Origin: Spirochaetales bacterium
GTDB lineage: Bacteria; Spirochaetota; Spirochaetia; JABEVK01
Direction of reading: 5' to 3'
DNA: 64,000 nucleotides
Assembly: GCA_947478845.1 (NCBI GenBank)
Contig: CANJXC010000008.1
Span: 62,001-126,000, forward strand
Below the pieces are notes generated by a model. The model was not told the DNA's origin. It made no database searches and saw only the letters and a program-made list of their open reading frames with translations. Both the position numbers and the translations under genes were made by a program. This document shows positions 36,066-45,224 of the stretch, piece after piece. How positions within the stretch are numbered: position 1 is the first letter of the stretch; each line of letters opens with the position of its first letter.

Positions 36066-38828
36066 ATGAGTTCCCCGAAAGTACTGTTGCTGGACGCCTT
36101 TGCGCTGATTTTCCGTTCCTACCACGCCTTTGCCGACCGGCCCATTCTGAATGGCGAAGGCCAGAACATCAACGCGTTCTTCGGCTTTTTCAAAACCCTC
36201 TTTCAGTTGGTGCGGGAACAAAAACCCACCCATCTCGTGGTCATGTACGATTCCCGTACCCCCACGTTCCGCGATGCCCTGTATGACCAGTACAAAGCCC
36301 ATCGAGACGCAGCCCCCGACGACCTTTTGGCCAATCTTCCCCTTATTGAGCAGACTCTGGAGGCCCTTGGAGTTGTGGCCATGCAACAGGATGGTTTCGA
36401 GGCGGACGACCTTATAGCCACGGCCTCACGCTGGTGCCAGCAGCAGGAGATCGAGTGCGTTATCGTGAGTAACGACAAGGATTTGATGCAGTTGGTGGGA
36501 GGAAGTGTCACCATTCTGCGCAGCGGCTTCAAGGGTGGGTGGTCGCGGCTTGGTCCCGAAGGAGTGTTCGAGAGCAAGGGAGTGCGTCCAGACCAGATTG
36601 CCGACTATCTGGCGCTGGTGGGCGATAGCGCCGACAACATTCCCGGCGTGAAGGGCATCGGCGACAAGACCGCTATCGGATTGTTGGCCGACTTCGGAAG
36701 CCTCGAGGGCATTTACAACAACCTTGCCGGCATCCCCAAAGCGGGGGTCAAAAAAAACCTGGAGGAAGGACGTCAGAACGCCACACTGAGCAAAAGCCTT
36801 ACCGTTCTGAGAGAAGACCTTGAGCTGTCCTTCTCGCTGGAAACCAGCGTGCTGTCGTGGAGGGCCGGCGCCGCGGCCGCGGAGCTGTTCCTTAAGCAGA
36901 ACTCCAAGACGCTCGCCGCCGAGGCCAGGTTGGTGGCCAAACTCGGCTCGACAAACGACGACCTAGACCCAGGCGGCTCTGAAGACGGTTCGGAGAGTCG
37001 GGCGGGCCCACAGCCACTGGTTGGCGAATATGAGGCCCTTCTCACCCTCGACGCTCTCGACGCTTGGATTGGCAGGCTGCGAGCCGCCGGTGCCGGTGCC
37101 ATCGACATCGAAACCGATAGCCTCGACACCTTTTGTTGCCGCTTGGTGGGCCTTTCGCTGGCCTGCGAGGAAGGTAAGGCGGCCTACGTGCCCCTGATTT
37201 GCGCCACCAGCGGCGAGCTCGACGGACCGCAGTTGCTCGACCAGAAAACCGTACTAGACCGGCTCAAGCCACTTCTCGAGGATGAAGGGTTTCGCGTTGT
37301 GGGTCAGAACTTTAAGTTTGACTGGAAAGTATTGCGCCGACTGGGTATTACCGTACCCCGCATCGGCTTCGACACGATGATTGCCGGCTGGTTGCTCGAT
37401 GCCGGGGCAGGGCAGTTTGGCTTGGAAGTGTTGGGGGTGAAATGGCTGGGCCTGAAAGGCCTTTCATTCAACGACATCGTGGGCAAGGGAAAGACTTTTG
37501 CTGACGTCGGGATCGACTTGGCGGTCAAATATGGGGCCGAAGACGCCGACCTGACCTGGAGGTTGTTTCGAAAGCTCGAGCCTCTGTTGGAGGCTGGGGG
37601 GCTTACCGGGCTTCTGCAGGACCTCGAGCTGCCGCTGAGCCTCCTTTTGGCGCGCATGGAGGACGAGGGTATCGTGCTGCGGGGAGAGGAATTGAACGCT
37701 TTTGGCGGTGAACTGGTGCACCGGATTGCCGACGTCGAGGCCGAGATTTTTGAGCTGTGCGGAAAGTCTTTCAACCTCGGTTCACCCAAACAACTGCAGG
37801 AAATCCTGTTCGTGGACCGGCAGCTCTCCCCGCCGGGACGGGCTAAGATCAAGACCGGTTGGTCTACCGATAGCGACATCCTCGAAGAACTTTCTGAACA
37901 GGACCCGGTTCCGGCGAAAATCTTGACTTGGCGCACCTTAAGCAAACTGAAAAGCACCTACGTGGAGACCCTCCCTCAGCTCGTGCATTCGGTGACCGGG
38001 AGGGTCCATACCCAGTACATGCAGACCGGAACAGCGACCGGTCGCTTGGCCAGCAAGGACCCCAACCTTCAGAACATTCCTATCCGGGAGGACGATGGAC
38101 GGCGGATACGCAAGGCGTTTGTTCCCCGTTCCGGTTGGAGTTTTGTTTCGGCCGACTATTCGCAGATTGAGCTGGTGGTTTTGGCGCACTTGTGTGGCGA
38201 TCCCAACTTGGTGGGGGCCTTTCTCGAAGGAGTGGATATCCATAAGCGAACCGCGAGCTTGATGCTCGCAGTTCCCCTCGACCAAGTTACCAGCGACATG
38301 CGACGTGCCGCCAAAGCCATCAATTTTGGACTCATGTACGGTATGTCGGCCTTCCGGCTGGCCAACGAGCTCAAGATCAGCCGGAAGGAGGCGCAGGCCT
38401 TTTTTGAGGCGTACAAGCGTGAGTTTGCCCGGGTGGATGGGTACTTCCAGGAGGTGATTCTGGAGGCCGAAAAGTCTGGCGAAGTGAAGACCATGCTCGG
38501 CCATCGCAGAGCACTGCCCAACATCACCGGAAGAAACCGAGTGGAGAAGCAGGCTGCCGAACGAGTCGCCATGAACACTCCCATTCAAGGAAGCGCGGCC
38601 GACATTGTCAAACTGGCTATGCTTGCCGTCGACAAGGCCCTTACGGAAGGCGGTTTCTCTGCCAAACTTCTGCTGCAGGTGCACGACGAACTGCTGCTCG
38701 AGGTTCCGCCCTCTGAAGTGGAAGCCACCAAGGCCCTTCTGAGGCGGGAGATGGAAGCTGTGCTCAAACTCAATGTTCCCTTGCGCGTGGGCATTGAAGT
38801 CGGCGCCAATTGGGGCGAACTCCATTGA
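36066..38828 (+). CDS. polA: DNA polymerase I
   Basis: 920 residues with all three activities expected. The 5' nuclease domain is at 1-300 (LLLDAFALIFRSYHAF, GFEADDLIATA, VGDSADNIPGVKGIGDKTA). The 3'-5' exonuclease has intact motif I (AIDIETDSLD). The polymerase has motif A DYSQIELVVLAHL, motif B RRAAKAINFGLMYGMSAF and motif C LLLQVHDELLLE. It acts in repair and primer removal. It ends within the start of coaE. Confidence 0.97.
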   Translation: MSSPKVLLLDAFALIFRSYHAFADRPILNGEGQNINAFFGFFKTLFQLVREQKPTHLVVMYDSRTPTFRDALYDQYKAHRDAAPDDLLANLPLIEQTLEALGVVAMQQDGFEADDLIATASRWCQQQEIECVIVSNDKDLMQLVGGSVTILRSGFKGGWSRLGPEGVFESKGVRPDQIADYLALVGDSADNIPGVKGIGDKTAIGLLADFGSLEGIYNNLAGIPKAGVKKNLEEGRQNATLSKSLTVLREDLELSFSLETSVLSWRAGAAAAELFLKQNSKTLAAEARLVAKLGSTNDDLDPGGSEDGSESRAGPQPLVGEYEALLTLDALDAWIGRLRAAGAGAIDIETDSLDTFCCRLVGLSLACEEGKAAYVPLICATSGELDGPQLLDQKTVLDRLKPLLEDEGFRVVGQNFKFDWKVLRRLGITVPRIGFDTMIAGWLLDAGAGQFGLEVLGVKWLGLKGLSFNDIVGKGKTFADVGIDLAVKYGAEDADLTWRLFRKLEPLLEAGGLTGLLQDLELPLSLLLARMEDEGIVLRGEELNAFGGELVHRIADVEAEIFELCGKSFNLGSPKQLQEILFVDRQLSPPGRAKIKTGWSTDSDILEELSEQDPVPAKILTWRTLSKLKSTYVETLPQLVHSVTGRVHTQYMQTGTATGRLASKDPNLQNIPIREDDGRRIRKAFVPRSGWSFVSADYSQIELVVLAHLCGDPNLVGAFLEGVDIHKRTASLMLAVPLDQVTSDMRRAAKAINFGLMYGMSAFRLANELKISRKEAQAFFEAYKREFARVDGYFQEVILEAEKSGEVKTMLGHRRALPNITGRNRVEKQAAERVAMNTPIQGSAADIVKLAMLAVDKALTEGGFSAKLLLQVHDELLLEVPPSEVEATKALLRREMEAVLKLNVPLRVGIEVGANWGELH

Positions 38829-39415
38829 CCCAAGGTTCGCTTGTGGTCGGGCTCGCTGGCAAAGCCGCCGCAGGCAAAAACACTCTTTTGCAGGTGTTTC
38901 TCGGACGCGGCTTTGTGGTGATCGACGCCGATCAGTTGGGTCATGAAGCACTCGACGCCTGCTCCAGTGCCCTCGTTGACCGCTTCGGCACCAACGAACG
39001 CAAAGCCTTGGGGAGGATTGTCTTCCGCGATGGCAAAGCCCTGGCAGACCTCGAGGCTATTTCTCACCCTTACATCCACAGCCGGATTTTGCAGATACTG
39101 AGAACTTTGCAGGGAAAACCTGCCGTTATCAACGGTGCTTTGCTCTCCCGCTTGAAACTTGGGACTATCCTAGACGCCGTAATCTGGGTAAAGGCGCCGG
39201 TGCTGGCCCGTCTCAAGAGAGCCAAAGCCCGTGATGACCGCAATTGGCGTTTCGTCGTACGACGAGCTTGGGTTCAGAGAAAACTCAGCGCTCAGGATTT
39301 TGGCGCCGATGTCGATATTCATAGTGTGGAAAACCGGGCAAGTCCGGAACAGGCTCGGGCCAACTTGGAGCGCATCCTGGACCGACTGCCCCATTTCCCC
39401 GAGAGGAAGCCATGA
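38825..39415 (+). CDS. coaE: dephospho-CoA kinase
   Basis: About 196 residues. P-loop GLAGKAAAGKNTLL (last Ser/Thr position Asn-Thr), the DADQLGHEAL acceptor motif, and the ISHPYIHSRI region conserved in CoaE. It phosphorylates dephospho-CoA in the final step of CoA synthesis. Start is uncertain: TTG 38825 overlaps the polA stop, and GTG 38843 directly before the P-loop strand, with AAGG upstream, is also possible. It overlaps the next gene by 4 nt. Confidence 0.85.
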   Translation: MTQGSLVVGLAGKAAAGKNTLLQVFLGRGFVVIDADQLGHEALDACSSALVDRFGTNERKALGRIVFRDGKALADLEAISHPYIHSRILQILRTLQGKPAVINGALLSRLKLGTILDAVIWVKAPVLARLKRAKARDDRNWRFVVRRAWVQRKLSAQDFGADVDIHSVENRASPEQARANLERILDRLPHFPERKP

Positions 39416-40155
39416 AGAACTCAAAAGGTATGATTATCTTGCTTGCCGGACTGGCGAGCCTCACCCTGATCATCGCAGTTGCCTACTTTTTCTTTTCCCG
39501 GGATTCGGGGACACCAAAAATGGTGGTTTCTCCCGCGGCCAGCGCCCCTGTGACACCTCTCCCGGACTCCTTTGACCCGGTGGAATGGTCACGCAAACCC
39601 CAGACTTCTACCTCCTCGTTGGAGCAGCCGGCTACAACGGCCGATACACCCGAGGGTGGCTTTGTGGTGACCATGCCCCAAGAAAAGCCCGGTAAAGCCA
39701 GCAACGCTGAAACCTCCACCAATCCTAAACCGACTGTCAACTTTCCTTCCGAAAACCCCACCGCCACCGGTAAAGTGGACTTCCCCGAGAACAACGCCAA
39801 AACGCCGGTTGCAGTACAGCCGGTGGCTGTCGCGAGCCCGGCCCCCAAAAAACCCGCCGCTGCAGAGTCTCCCGCCAAGGTGGCTGCCGCCCCCAAGAAA
39901 GTGACCGTTACCGAGTATTGGATACAGGTGGGTGCCTTCAAAGATCGTTTTCAGGCCGATTCGGTGTCGAAGAGCCTAGAGAACGAAGGCCTGAAGGGCA
40001 CCATGTCTACGGCTACCTTGGGCGGTTCCAATATCGTGCGGGTAAGAGTTGGCCCCTACACCAACCAAGAAGAAGCACAGAAGTTCTTGGCTTGGGTAAA
40101 GCCCGTGAAGGGCCTGGAAGAAAGCTATATCACCTCCACCAAGGCGACCCGCTAA
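39412..40155 (+). CDS. SPOR-domain membrane-anchored protein
   Basis: 247 residues. A short cytoplasmic start, one membrane helix (IILLAGLASLTLIIAVAYFF), a long Pro/Ala/Thr-rich linker (about 35-165), and a C-terminal SPOR domain (TEYWIQVGAFKDRFQADSV then VRVRVGPYTNQEEAQKFL). SPOR domains bind glycan strands stripped of stem peptides at division sites. ATGA overlap with coaE. Confidence 0.88.
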   Translation: MKNSKGMIILLAGLASLTLIIAVAYFFFSRDSGTPKMVVSPAASAPVTPLPDSFDPVEWSRKPQTSTSSLEQPATTADTPEGGFVVTMPQEKPGKASNAETSTNPKPTVNFPSENPTATGKVDFPENNAKTPVAVQPVAVASPAPKKPAAAESPAKVAAAPKKVTVTEYWIQVGAFKDRFQADSVSKSLENEGLKGTMSTATLGGSNIVRVRVGPYTNQEEAQKFLAWVKPVKGLEESYITSTKATR

Positions 40156-40179
40156 GACCAGTAACTCGGTTTTCTCCGT

Positions 40180-41172
40180 ATGGAACTGGTCGTATTGCTG
40201 GCTTTGTCGGGAGCCTCGGGTGCGGCTGTGCTTTGGAGCCTCAGGCGTCTTGATCCCCATCGTTGGGACAAAGGCGCCCAGGGATTTGCCTGGTTGTTCG
40301 TATTGGCAGGGGCTTTCAGCGTGCTCCCTTCGCTGGCCCTTTACCAGCTTTCGCCGCTTTGGTTCCATAGAACCTCCAGCGAAACCTGGCAATCTATCTT
40401 GTACATTTGGCTGGTTAATGCCCCCGTCGAAGAGCTGGGAAAGTACCTTACCTTCGTTATTGTTGCCTTAGTCGCAAAATCCATCCGGGAACCGCAGGAT
40501 GGTAGCGTGCAAGGGGCGCAGACGGGTTTGGGCTTCGCCCTCGTCGAAAACTTCCTGTATGGACTTGCCGGAGGTTGGGAACTTCTGCTTCTCAGGGCCT
40601 TTGTCTCGTTGCCGGGGCACATGGTTTATGGGGCAGTTTGGGGTGGATACCACGGCTATGAGGTGTATCAGGGCAGGGGCAAGGTTCGCCGCTGGTCGAC
40701 GCCACTGTTGGCCCTAGTACCCGCGGTGTTCAGCCATGCCCTTTTTAATACCCTGGCAACCCTTAGACTGCCCTTGTTCTACAACCTCCTTGCCGATGCG
40801 GCTCTGCTGGCCTTCGGAGTCTACCTCTACCATCGGCTCACCGAAGTTTCGCCCTACCGACAGCGCCGAGCTTGGAAGGATTGGGCCCGAGCCATTCCTG
40901 AACTTGAACACGCCTTGGCCCTCAACCCCGATTCCCTGGTGTTACGCCAGCGCCTGGCGGGTTACCTCCTGGCGGGGGGCGAAGGTTCCCGAGCTTTGGA
41001 GGAAATTCAGAAAGCAGAGGAACTGGCTCCCGGCGACAGGTGGAATGAGTTCTACCGGCAGGCGGCTCTCGTTCGTCTGGAAGGCGGAAGTTCCCGCACG
41101 AGGGAATCGGAGCCTTTGCCTGCCGTGGCGGGCCTCAATCCGGGTCTGTTCAAGGCGTTGTCAGGCCGTTAA
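40180..41172 (+). CDS. PrsW-like intramembrane protease with TPR-like tail
   Basis: 330 residues. About eight hydrophobic segments hold the PrsW catalytic motifs: NAPVEELGKYLTF, ALVENFLYGLAGG, SLPGHMVYGAVWGGYHGYE and FSHALFNT. From about residue 235 a soluble tail resembles one or two TPR units (WARAIPELEHALALNPDS, ALEEIQKAEELAPGD). PrsW-type enzymes can cleave anti-sigma factors or other membrane proteins; the target here is unknown. No sigma/anti-sigma gene is adjacent. Confidence 0.8.
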   Translation: MELVVLLALSGASGAAVLWSLRRLDPHRWDKGAQGFAWLFVLAGAFSVLPSLALYQLSPLWFHRTSSETWQSILYIWLVNAPVEELGKYLTFVIVALVAKSIREPQDGSVQGAQTGLGFALVENFLYGLAGGWELLLLRAFVSLPGHMVYGAVWGGYHGYEVYQGRGKVRRWSTPLLALVPAVFSHALFNTLATLRLPLFYNLLADAALLAFGVYLYHRLTEVSPYRQRRAWKDWARAIPELEHALALNPDSLVLRQRLAGYLLAGGEGSRALEEIQKAEELAPGDRWNEFYRQAALVRLEGGSSRTRESEPLPAVAGLNPGLFKALSGR

Positions 41173-41191
41173 CATAGGGGTGGAGGATTTC

Positions 41192-41668
41192 ATGACCACA
41201 GCCCAGAAAGAGGCCCTCATTGCCGAGTTTCTCAAGGGGGCCGACGCGTTTGACGACGTGCTCTCGATGTCGCCCGCCCTGCTGACCTTCCGGCCTACGA
41301 CCGAAGCCTGGACCATCCATGAGCACGTCGTACATTTCGTAGAGTCCGACCTCGCAACCTTTCACCGCTACCGTAAGGCCGTAGCCGAACCCGGTGGCCC
41401 CGTGGTGGGCTATGACGAAGAGCTTTGGGCCCATGCCCTGAACTACCACGGCACTAACCTAGCCGACAGTCTGGCTCTGCTGAAATTGCTCAGGCGCATT
41501 GCCAGCGCTCACCTCGGCTCCATCGTCGACCGCGACTGGACCACGTTGACCTACACTCATTCTAGCCAAGGCCCCGTCAACCTAGAGACTTGGATTGCCT
41601 TATACATCGATCACGTGGACTTTCACCGCAAATACATTGAGCGCAACCGGCAGCAGTTCAAAGCCTAA
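41192..41668 (+). CDS. DinB-fold protein
   Basis: 158 residues of the DinB/YfiT four-helix bundle. The metal-binding His appear as TIHEHVVHFVESD, LNYHGTNLADSL and LYIDHVDFHRKYIERNR. Members are thiol- or metal-dependent enzymes of varied function, often stress-linked. GGAGG five bases upstream fixes the start. The 3' end overlaps the convergent aldo/keto reductase by 11 nt. Confidence 0.85.
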   Translation: MTTAQKEALIAEFLKGADAFDDVLSMSPALLTFRPTTEAWTIHEHVVHFVESDLATFHRYRKAVAEPGGPVVGYDEELWAHALNYHGTNLADSLALLKLLRRIASAHLGSIVDRDWTTLTYTHSSQGPVNLETWIALYIDHVDFHRKYIERNRQQFKA

Positions 41669-42623
41669 ACAACGCCTCGCTCTCATCCTTGGTCAGGGTA
41701 AAATCCAGAGCATGCGCAGCTTCTAGGGCCTGCTTGACTTTGCTGGCTCCAGGAATGACCACCACGGTGTCGCCGTGGTAGGTTGCCAGCCAGTTGAGGG
41801 CAACTTGTCCAGCCGTTGCAGCAATTCCCCCGGCCTGATACCGGGAAGCAATTTGAACTAGGGTATCTACCAAGGGCTTGGTCTTGGCCAGCCCCTTTTC
41901 GTCCAGGCCGTTTCGCAGACGACGGAACATGTGAACCTTGGCTACTTGAGCCGGATCATTGTGAAAGCGGCCCGTAAGCAAACCTTGGGCGAGCGGCGAG
42001 TAGGCGATGATGGTGATTCCTAGTTCCTTGGCAGCCTCGAGGGTCCCGTCGGTTTCGATAGTGCGGGCTGCCAGGTTGTAGTGAACCTGGTTGGCGGCCA
42101 GAACTAGTCCTTCGCCCGCCAGAACGTGGTGAACGGTGCGCATGGCTTTGGCGTTGAAATTGCTAACTCCCACACTTTTCACCTGATTCGTCTTCAGCAA
42201 CTGTGCCAGACCGCGTGCCTGCTTTTCCAAGTTCGAGAGCGCAAACGGATTGTGAATCTGCAGGAGGTCGATGGGATAGGGACTCAGAAACTTCTGGCGC
42301 TCCCCCACCGACCGCACTAAATGACCGGCGGTGCGCATCAGGGGCATCCACTTTGTGGCCACGACCACGTCGCCAGGTTGGCGCCCCAGTCCCTGCAGTG
42401 CCGCGGCAAGCGCCTGTTCCGACTTTCCGTTGCCATAGGCTTCCGCGGTGTCAAACCAGTTGATGCCACCGTCGAGGGCGGCCTTGACGATGTCGGTCAT
42501 TGTGGCTTGGGCAAGGGTGTCCCAGACGCCCCCAATCACGCCGGCACCCTGGGAGAACTGCCAGCAGCCGAGGCCAATGGGGGTGATGTCGATGGCAGTT
42601 TTGCCAAGTTTTCGAAGTTTCAT
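41658..42623 (-). CDS. aldo/keto reductase
   Basis: 321 residues of TIM-barrel AKR. The tetrad appears as Asp and Tyr in NWFDTAEAYGNGKSE, Lys in VVVATKWMP and His in DLLQIHNPF. The NADPH-binding segment is VVIPGASKVKQALEA. Substrate unknown. AAGGAAA before ATG 42623 decides the start. Situated next to a GH3 glycosidase but in separate translation units. Confidence 0.9.
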   Translation of the reverse strand: MKLRKLGKTAIDITPIGLGCWQFSQGAGVIGGVWDTLAQATMTDIVKAALDGGINWFDTAEAYGNGKSEQALAAALQGLGRQPGDVVVATKWMPLMRTAGHLVRSVGERQKFLSPYPIDLLQIHNPFALSNLEKQARGLAQLLKTNQVKSVGVSNFNAKAMRTVHHVLAGEGLVLAANQVHYNLAARTIETDGTLEAAKELGITIIAYSPLAQGLLTGRFHNDPAQVAKVHMFRRLRNGLDEKGLAKTKPLVDTLVQIASRYQAGGIAATAGQVALNWLATYHGDTVVVIPGASKVKQALEAAHALDFTLTKDESEALFRL

Positions 42624-42704
42624 TGCGTTTCCTTTGGATGGTAAAATACTTCTGAGCTCACGAAGAAGCAACTTGGCAAAAAGGTCTCCTGAAGGGGAAG
42701 GCCT

Positions 42705-44843
42705 TCAGGGAGCCAACGTTAACTCGGTTTTACACACCTCAACGCCGAGCTCATGGCTACGGGAATCCGGTTGCCCTGTACCGGCCCATAGAATCAACTT
42801 GCCCCTTGTAAAAGCCCGTGTACCATCCTGGTGCACGCTCGCAATTTGGCGTTCACCTACCTTCAAAGTGAGGGTTTTGGTTTCCCCGGCCTGAAGTTCC
42901 AGCCTCTCGAAGCCAGCCAGTTCAAACCTAGCCGCCTTAAGGCCGGTTTCTTTGCGCAAGTAGAGCTGTACCACCTCGGCCGCTGCAACACGATGGGGAT
43001 TGGTCACCTTTACCGTCACTGTTAGGCTTTGGCGCGGGCCAACCGTGCTAGGGCAAGCGATAGAGGTTACTTTCAACGGCCGGTAGTTCAAGCCGAAGCC
43101 GTAAGGGAAAAGAGGATCTGCCGAGGAATAACGGTAGGTTCGGTTGGACATGTCGTAGTCTTCAAACGGCGGCAAATCTTCGAGCCTGCGAGGTAGAGTG
43201 ACCGGTAGCTTGCCTGAGAAGTCGCGCTTTCCGAACAGCAGGTGTGCTAGCGCCGTGCCCCCTAGTTCTCCGGGGTACCACGTGTACACAATGGCAGCCG
43301 CTTTTTCCACATAGGGGCTCAGGTCGATGGCGGAACCGGCACTGACGACCAAAACAACGGGCTTGCCCTGGTTCAGTACCTTCATCAAGAACTCGTGCTG
43401 TCCCTTGGGGAGGGCAATTGAAGCCCTGTCGCCGTAGGTCGGGGTCGCAATGGCGTCGCCCTCTTCTCCCTCGAGCAGGATATTGAGCCCCATGCACGCA
43501 ATCGTCACATCGAATCCTGCTGCTTCGAAACTAGCCCAGTCGGTGGGAATCTTGCTTTCTTCAGCCAAAAGCGCGCCGTGACGAAACTCCACCTTAAGAT
43601 CCTGGTCGGCCTCTTCGGTGATACCTTCGACAAAGGTGACCAGGCGCGGGCTTAAGCCGTGATAGTTGCCCAGGAGCGCCTCGGGCGCCAGGGCATTAGG
43701 ACCTGTCAAGTAGAGGCTCTTGAGCTTGTTTTTGTCGAGGGGGAGAGTTCCGTCGTTCTTGAGCAAGACCATTGACCGAACCGCGGTTTCGTAACTCAGG
43801 TCAAGATGGTCCTGGCTACGAATCACCGAGCGGGGAATCGATCGGTAGGCTACCTTCGCTTTGGGGTCAAACTCACCGAGACGGAACCGTGTCGAAAAGA
43901 GCCGACGTAGGCTTTGGTTTATGGTTTCAACGCTGACAAAACCCATCTTCACCGCGTCTTCGAGGTGGTGGAAGAGGTTTCCGCAGTTCAAGTCACAACC
44001 CCGATTCACAGCGAGAGCCGCCGACTCCACCGGGCCCGCTGTGACCTTGTGCCCTTGGTGGAAGTCCTGCAATGCCCAGCAGTCGCTGGTCACATGGCCT
44101 TGAAAGCCCCAGTCCCCCCGCAGGGTTTTTTCCAACAGAAACTCACTTCCACAACAGGGCTCGCCATTGGTTCGGTTATAAGCTCCCATCACGCTCTCCA
44201 CCTGAGCTCCGACCACCAGTTTGCGAAAGGCGGGTAGGTAGGTGTCTTCTAAATCGTAGGGGCTTGCGATGGCGTTGAACTCATGACGGAGTTTCTCGGG
44301 GCCCGAATGGACGGCAAAATGCTTGGCGCAGGCGGCGGTTTTTAAGTAAGCGGGGTCATCGCCTTGTAGGCCACTGACGAACTGCGCGCCGATTTCGCCG
44401 GTCAAGTAGGGGTCTTCGCCGTAGGTTTCTTGACCCCGGCCCCAGCGTGGGTCGCGGAAAATATTGATGTTGGGGGTCCAAAACGTGAGACCCACGTAGC
44501 GCCCAGCGGTCCCCTTTTCCGAAAACACCTCGTACTTGGCCCGGGCCTCGTCGCTGATGGCACTTGCCACGCGATGGGCCAACTCGCGGTCAAAGGTGGC
44601 CCCCAAGCCGATCGCCTGGGGAAAAATTGTGGCGCTTCCGGCACGCGCTACTCCATGGAGGGCCTCGTTCCACCAACTGTAGGGGGCAATTCCCAACTTC
44701 TCGAGGCCAGGGGCCTCGTGGAGCATCTGCGCCACCTTTTCGGAAAGTGTGAGTCGAGACAGCAGGTCGTCTATCCGAACCGCGAGAGGAAGCTCGGGGT
44801 TGCGAAACGGAAAATCCGACCCCGTCTGTTGTATTGAGCCCAT
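42705..44843 (-). CDS. glycoside hydrolase family 3 beta-glycosidase
   Basis: 712 residues, no signal peptide, so probably cytoplasmic. The N-terminal barrel carries GLTFWTPNINIFRDPRWGRG and the nucleophile Asp in FQGHVTSDCWAL. The second domain includes TWYPGELGGTALAHLLFG and SGKLPVTLP. A C-terminal fibronectin-III-like domain (VTVKVTNPHRVAAAEVVQLY) ends the protein. The layout is closest to beta-xylosidases/beta-glucosidases of GH3. AGGGGG about eight bases before ATG 44843 supports the start; the frame extends upstream through a terminator hairpin and is not translated there. Confidence 0.9.
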   Translation of the reverse strand: MGSIQQTGSDFPFRNPELPLAVRIDDLLSRLTLSEKVAQMLHEAPGLEKLGIAPYSWWNEALHGVARAGSATIFPQAIGLGATFDRELAHRVASAISDEARAKYEVFSEKGTAGRYVGLTFWTPNINIFRDPRWGRGQETYGEDPYLTGEIGAQFVSGLQGDDPAYLKTAACAKHFAVHSGPEKLRHEFNAIASPYDLEDTYLPAFRKLVVGAQVESVMGAYNRTNGEPCCGSEFLLEKTLRGDWGFQGHVTSDCWALQDFHQGHKVTAGPVESAALAVNRGCDLNCGNLFHHLEDAVKMGFVSVETINQSLRRLFSTRFRLGEFDPKAKVAYRSIPRSVIRSQDHLDLSYETAVRSMVLLKNDGTLPLDKNKLKSLYLTGPNALAPEALLGNYHGLSPRLVTFVEGITEEADQDLKVEFRHGALLAEESKIPTDWASFEAAGFDVTIACMGLNILLEGEEGDAIATPTYGDRASIALPKGQHEFLMKVLNQGKPVVLVVSAGSAIDLSPYVEKAAAIVYTWYPGELGGTALAHLLFGKRDFSGKLPVTLPRRLEDLPPFEDYDMSNRTYRYSSADPLFPYGFGLNYRPLKVTSIACPSTVGPRQSLTVTVKVTNPHRVAAAEVVQLYLRKETGLKAARFELAGFERLELQAGETKTLTLKVGERQIASVHQDGTRAFTRGKLILWAGTGQPDSRSHELGVEVCKTELTLAP

Positions 44844-44915
44844 TGCTGTTACCCCCTGTAAGGCTCCAGCATACTCCATTCTTTTGTCGTTGGAAGCTGG
44901 GAAATCGGCACTCCC

Positions 44916-44959
44916 AAAAAAAAGAGCATTTTCAAAGCGCGTGCGCCTGAAAATGCTCT
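44916..44959 (-). terminator. intrinsic terminator upstream of the GH3 gene
   Basis: On the minus strand, an 11-bp perfect stem (AGAGCATTTTC with GAAAATGCTCT) is followed by eight T. It lies 73 nt before the GH3 start on the same strand, so it either ends a small RNA or attenuates GH3. Confidence 0.85.
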
Positions 44960-45154
44960 CTGCCTTGTGTGGGGTCGCACAGGTCAACAAAGTTGCCCAT
45001 CGCTCCAGCTCACGGCCTGTTGGTGATGCACAAAAGTGACCGCACAACACCATGATTCTCGGGATGGCGGGTAGCGCACTTTACAACAATCGCCGAAGTT
45101 TGCCGGCTCGTTGGCGGGATTGACAGAGGGGTCCGAGCACTGCACAATCATCCC
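44960..45154 (-). ncRNA. candidate structured RNA or leader upstream of GH3
   Basis: The 381-nt gap 44844-45224 has no convincing gene. On the minus strand it can fold: GGGATG (45154-45149) with CATCCC (45066-45061) closes a domain; inside, GCTCG/CGAGC (45138-45106) competes with a GCCG/CGGC hairpin (45107-45092). Then a 10-bp stem, GGTGTTGTGC with GTGCATCACC (45051-45022), needs G-U pairs that exist only in the minus-strand RNA. The 11-bp terminator follows. Hairpins plus terminator before a sugar-hydrolase gene suggest a riboswitch-like attenuator or a stand-alone small RNA. No known class was recognised and no clear promoter was found. Confidence 0.4.
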
Positions 45155-45224
45155 AGCTTGGCATTGCCGGGTTTTTTGGCGCTTAAACACTGTTCGTAGC
45201 CGTTTTTTACACCGAGGATAAACC

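Noticed and set aside
44960-45224. tmRNA, SRP RNA, RNase P RNA or a cobalamin/c-di-GMP riboswitch
   Set aside because: Looked for their conserved motifs (SRP tetraloop region, RNase P core, tmRNA ends, cobalamin box, GEMM core) and found none.
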